Positions 5,164 through 7,994 of a DNA stretch of 7,994 nt are shown here, piece by piece. How positions within the stretch are numbered: the first letter of the stretch is position 1; each line of letters opens with the position of its first letter. Below the pieces are notes generated by a model. It made no database searches. It was given only the letters and a program-made list of their open reading frames with translations, and was not told the DNA's origin. Made by a program: the position numbers and the translations under genes. The stretch is from VBAS01 sp035318985. GTDB lineage: Bacteria; Bacteroidota; Bacteroidia; Chitinophagales; Chitinophagaceae. The stretch spans positions 1-7,994 of the forward strand of contig DATHDP010000117.1 in NCBI GenBank assembly GCA_035318985.1, given 5' to 3'.

Positions 5164-7140
5164 ATGCTTATCAGGCTTAAAATTCCAAAGACAATAATGT
5201 GGGTGATAAACCTACTGCTGATCTTTTTGCTGATCTTCACTTTGTTCAGATTTGCTACTTATTTTTCATTTAAGCCAAAGGATCTGAGTTTTAAAGAATT
5301 GATACCTTCTTTTTTGTTGGGTGTTCGTTATGATCTCCGTTGGATCGCTATAATCCTTTTACCAATTGTGTTTGTAAGTTTAATTCCAAACCTGTCACCA
5401 TTTTATTCTGCAAGAAATAAAAAATGGTGGACCTGGTACCTGGCCATTATCACATTCATTATCTTTTTCTTTTTTGCAGCGGACTTTGGAAATTTTGCAT
5501 ACAACAGAACAAGATTAAACGCCAGTGCTCTTAATTTTTGGGAAGATGCAAAAATTTCCATGGCAATGCTCTGGCAATCATATCCACTTTTCTGGATGAT
5601 GCTCGGGCTGATAATTGCTGTACTGCTTTTGCGTTGGATGTTTCGCCGTATGCATTGGACAGTAATAGTAAAAACAGATGGACAGGGGATATTGTATAAA
5701 AGAAAATGGTTCTTTATTGCGGGATCATTGCTTCTCATTTTTATTTATGGCAGTCTTACCACTACTTCCCTGAAATGGAAAAAAGCATTTGAGCTGAATG
5801 ATAATTTCAAAAGCTATCTTTCATTGAACCCCCTTCAGAATTTTTTTACAACACTTCGATTTCGTCAGCCACAGTTCAATGAGAACACGGCAAGAGAGAA
5901 TTTCTCAGTGATGGCAGATTGGATGGGTTTACCTGCTAAAGAAAATTTCTCCTATCGTCGTGAGATATTTCCTGAAACGAAAGCTTTAGAAAGTAAGCCA
6001 AATGTTGTGTTGGTAATGTGTGAGTCGTTCAGCATGTATAAAAGCAATATGAGTGGAAACCCGCTGAATACAACTCCTTATTTTAATAAGATGGCGGATA
6101 GCGGGATATTTTTTGAAAAATGTTTTTCACCTCATTATTCCACAGCAAGAGGATTGTTTGCATTGCTTACCGGCATACCCGACGTGCAACTTTCAAAATT
6201 TTCAACCCGCAATGAAGCGGCGCTTGATCAGCATACCATCATAAATAATTTTGAAGGGTATGATAAGATGTATTTCCTTGGCGGCAGTCCTGAGTTCAAT
6301 AATTTCCATGGTCTTTTAAAAAACATCGACGGCCTGCAAATGCATGTAGAAGGAACTTTTAGTTCTCCCAAAATGAATGTTTGGGGTATCAGTGATAAAA
6401 ATCTTTTTATCGAAGCGAATAAAACTTTTAAACAACAACAAAAACCTTTTTTTGCGATCATACAGACAGCGGATAATCACCGGCCGTTCATGATCCCGGA
6501 GGAAGATAAAGATTTTGATAAAATAATTTTACCAATCGATACATTGAAAAAATATGGCTTTGAATCGGTAAATGAGTTTAACAGTTTCCGCTATTCTGAT
6601 TATTGTTTTAAAAAATTCATAGAGTCAGCAAAAGCGGAATCCTATTTTCACAATACAATTTTTGTTTTTGTTGGTGATCATGGTATATCAGGAAATGCAA
6701 CAACTATGTATCCTTCGGCATGGACCGATCAGCGGCTTAGTGATGAGCATGTGCCTTTATTATTTTATGCGCCGTATTTGTTAACGCCGCAACGAAGAGC
6801 AGAGACAGTTTCACAGATCGATGTGCTGCCAACTCTCGCAGGCATGGTACAACAACCTTATGTGAACACCACACTCGGCAGAGATCTGTTACAACCGGGC
6901 AAACAAAATAATTATGCTTTTATCATTTATCATGACGAAGGCAAAATTGGCGTGGTGACTGATAGCTACTATTTTACCAAGAACCTGAATTTTCTTGAAG
7001 AACATTTATACCCTGTAGCGGGTGAAGAGTTACCTTATACACCTGCTCAACAAGATTCCATTAAAAAGAAATTAACTGGTGTAACAACTGCTATTTATGA
7101 AACAGGAAGGTGGATGCTGATGAATAATAAGGAGAAGTGA
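5164..7140 (+). CDS. LtaS-type membrane-anchored sulfatase-fold transferase
   Basis: This is a 658-residue protein with an N-terminal membrane domain of about five helices (near 11-33, 45-75, 90-107, 138-157 and 182-200) and a large outward-facing alkaline phosphatase/sulfatase-fold domain from about 278 to 600. Residues matching the LtaS metal and catalytic set are Glu287 in VMCESFS, Thr327 in YSTARG (the expected covalent nucleophile), and Asp505-His506 in VGDHG. His439 (TADNHRPF) and Trp407 (VWGISDKNLF) fall where LtaS contacts the glycerol-phosphate substrate. LtaS transfers phosphoglycerol from phosphatidylglycerol; related enzymes transfer phosphoethanolamine or modify periplasmic glycans. 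A Gram-negative organism makes no lipoteichoic acid, so donor and acceptor are unknown here. I chose ATG 5164 because the frame upstream contains only a TTG at 5152, which lies in the probable promoter. It is divergent from the PAP2 gene. Confidence 0.9.
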   Translation: MLIRLKIPKTIMWVINLLLIFLLIFTLFRFATYFSFKPKDLSFKELIPSFLLGVRYDLRWIAIILLPIVFVSLIPNLSPFYSARNKKWWTWYLAIITFIIFFFFAADFGNFAYNRTRLNASALNFWEDAKISMAMLWQSYPLFWMMLGLIIAVLLLRWMFRRMHWTVIVKTDGQGILYKRKWFFIAGSLLLIFIYGSLTTTSLKWKKAFELNDNFKSYLSLNPLQNFFTTLRFRQPQFNENTARENFSVMADWMGLPAKENFSYRREIFPETKALESKPNVVLVMCESFSMYKSNMSGNPLNTTPYFNKMADSGIFFEKCFSPHYSTARGLFALLTGIPDVQLSKFSTRNEAALDQHTIINNFEGYDKMYFLGGSPEFNNFHGLLKNIDGLQMHVEGTFSSPKMNVWGISDKNLFIEANKTFKQQQKPFFAIIQTADNHRPFMIPEEDKDFDKIILPIDTLKKYGFESVNEFNSFRYSDYCFKKFIESAKAESYFHNTIFVFVGDHGISGNATTMYPSAWTDQRLSDEHVPLLFYAPYLLTPQRRAETVSQIDVLPTLAGMVQQPYVNTTLGRDLLQPGKQNNYAFIIYHDEGKIGVVTDSYYFTKNLNFLEEHLYPVAGEELPYTPAQQDSIKKKLTGVTTAIYETGRWMLMNNKEK

Positions 7141-7161
7141 GGAGACGGGAGTCAGGAATTA
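7141..7161 (+). repeat. Purine-rich 7-base-period repeat
   Basis: Directly after the stop codon of the LtaS-type gene come three 7-base units, each starting GGA: GGAGACG (7141), GGAGTCA (7148) and GGAATTA (7155). The end of the gene itself (GGAGAAGTGA, 7131-7140) is also similar to the first ten bases of the repeat (8 of 10 match). GGAGNCR-type purine-rich spacers resemble dispersed intergenic sequences that I recall from Chitinophagaceae genomes. Confidence 0.45.
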
Positions 7162-7164
7162 AGA

Positions 7165-7208
7165 GAAAAAAAAACTGAATAGTTGAAATTTTTATTTTGA
7201 ATTCTATT
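7165..7208. terminator. Possible AT-rich bidirectional terminator
   Basis: Between two converging genes there is a run of nine A (about 7166-7174) and, 15-25 bases later, T-rich sequence (7189-7198). AATAG (about 7178-7182) and CTATT (7204-7208) can also pair. The possible stems are almost entirely A/T and imperfect, so this rests mainly on position between gene ends. Confidence 0.25.
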
Positions 7209-7216
7209 GCTTCTCA

Positions 7217-7244
7217 GGAATTTGGAATTTGTTATTTGGAATTT
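7217..7244. repeat. Heptamer tandem repeat GGAATTT reaching into the methyltransferase 3' end
   Basis: Four consecutive 7-base units occupy exactly 28 bases: GGAATTT at 7217, 7224 and 7238, with the variant GTTATTT at 7231. The last two units overlap the stop codon (complement of 7232-7234) and the final three codons of the leftward methyltransferase gene, so the repeat supplies its stop and last residues. On the other strand the unit reads AAATTCC. I recall similar AAATTCC/AAATAAC strings as common dispersed intergenic repeats in Bacteroidota. Confidence 0.65.
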
Positions 7245-7978
7245 TTACGAGCAATAATGATCAGTCTTGGTGTTGTTCTTACGTCATAATTTCCCAGTTG
7301 GTAGTCGCCAAATACTTCCTGCACCTGCAAGCCATGGTAACTAAGCATGTCATTAAAATCGCCGAAAGAAAATTTGGAAACTTTTTCAGTGAAATCAATT
7401 GCATGCATTAATCCCGGGTCGTTTATAATTATTTTTTTATAAAAATGTTTTTCGTCGTGCCAACGGTGAATTTCATACCTGGTTCCATTTAGTTTTTTTT
7501 CTTCATTGTAAACTAAATGGTCTTCAGAATAATGAACATTCAGGTAATCGATAACAAAAATTCCATTTGGTTTTAATCCATTGGCGATCGTTCTTATCGC
7601 ATCATCATGTTCTCTTGTTGTTTTAAAATATCCAAAGCTGGTAAAGAAATTGAAAGCATGATCAAAATAGTTTACCCGGAATGGCAGTCGCATATCATGC
7701 TGATAAAATTCAAGATTTTCATTCTCGAATTTTTTTGCAAATGCAATGCTGGCAAAAGAAATATCAATACCAGTTACATTAAAACCTTTTTCAGCGAGGA
7801 AGCGGCTGTGCCTGCCACGTCCACAGGCAATGTCCAGCATATAGCTGCCGGGAGCCGGTTCCAGGTGATCGATAAGTGTAGAAATAAATCCCGCTGCTTC
7901 TTTCTCATCCCGTTCAAAATATAATCTATGATAAAATGGAGAATTGAACCACTCTTTGTACCAGGCTTGTTCCGACAT
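7232..7978 (-). CDS. Class I SAM-dependent methyltransferase
   Basis: This is a 248-residue cytoplasmic protein with a Rossmann-fold methyltransferase core. Motif I is MLDIACGRGRHSRFLA (47-62, with Asp49, Gly53 and Gly55 lining the SAM site). The acidic end of strand 2 is VTGIDIS (Asp72), motif III is FYQHDMRLPF (Asp95), and the FNFFTSFGYF segment (109-118) follows at strand 4. The C-terminal half (about 145-248) is a mixed beta-rich part that would shape the substrate pocket. The acceptor cannot be deduced: there is no biosynthetic gene beside it, and the nearest neighbour is convergent. The start at the complement of 7976-7978 leaves an exact TAnnTTTG element 4 bases upstream. The last codons (KNSK) are formed by a heptamer repeat, so the true ancestral C-terminus may have differed slightly. 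Confidence 0.88.
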   Translation of the reverse strand: MSEQAWYKEWFNSPFYHRLYFERDEKEAAGFISTLIDHLEPAPGSYMLDIACGRGRHSRFLAEKGFNVTGIDISFASIAFAKKFENENLEFYQHDMRLPFRVNYFDHAFNFFTSFGYFKTTREHDDAIRTIANGLKPNGIFVIDYLNVHYSEDHLVYNEEKKLNGTRYEIHRWHDEKHFYKKIIINDPGLMHAIDFTEKVSKFSFGDFNDMLSYHGLQVQEVFGDYQLGNYDVRTTPRLIIIARKNSK

Positions 7979-7982
7979 GAAG

Positions 7983-7990
7983 CAAAAGTA
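7983..7990 (-). promoter_or_regulatory. TAnnTTTG -7 element immediately before the methyltransferase gene
   Basis: On the minus strand TACTTTTG matches the Bacteroidota -7 consensus exactly and is separated from the ATG by only 4 bases (CTTC), the same spacing as at the PAP2 gene. Transcription would start on or next to the start codon. The -33 element would lie beyond the window edge. Confidence 0.5.
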
Positions 7991-7994
7991 ATTA

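Noticed and set aside
7607..7924. 105-codon frame antisense to the methyltransferase
   Set aside because: It is opposite the conserved SAM-binding motifs and shows no domain, signal or promoter.

Overview
The window looks like chromosomal DNA from a Bacteroidota bacterium, most likely of the family Chitinophagaceae. The evidence is the AT-rich coding sequence, the lack of Shine-Dalgarno sequences before start codons, TAnnTTTG-type -7 promoter elements, and protein families largely confined to this phylum (DUF6702, CarboxypepD_reg-like surface proteins, the HupE_UreJ_2 type of membrane protein). Nothing indicates a phage, plasmid, insertion sequence, CRISPR array or RNA gene. Genes cover almost all of the window, and no gene-free stretch exceeds about 110 bases.

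Left part (1-2513): two divergent pairs share a 107-base control region. Leftward run a HupE/UreJ-like membrane protein and, 33 bases after it, the first 38 codons of a secreted protein whose N-terminus resembles Bacteroidota M1 metallopeptidases. Rightward run a DUF6702 protein and, 8 bases after it, a secreted protein with a carboxypeptidase-regulatory-like beta-sandwich domain and a C-terminal part of unknown function. All four products are expected in the cell envelope, and I recall this grouping recurring in Bacteroidota, so it is the best candidate here for an undescribed functional unit.

Middle (2563-5081, all leftward): a PAP2-family lipid phosphatase, a CNNM/CorC-type membrane protein with a CBS pair, and a small lipoprotein of unknown function follow one another with gaps of 19 and 43 bases, probably one transcription unit starting at a TAnnTTTG element immediately before the PAP2 gene. 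The PAP2 protein has Gln where the third signature motif normally has Arg.

Right part (5164-7978): an LtaS-type membrane-anchored sulfatase-fold enzyme (probable phosphoglycerol or phosphoethanolamine transferase) is divergent from the PAP2 gene across 82 bases. It ends tail-to-tail with a class I SAM-dependent methyltransferase. The 91-base gap between these two holds two different 7-base-period repeats, one of which runs into the last codons of the methyltransferase. Several genes have a TAnnTTTG-like element only 4-9 bases before the ATG, which suggests leaderless or nearly leaderless mRNAs.
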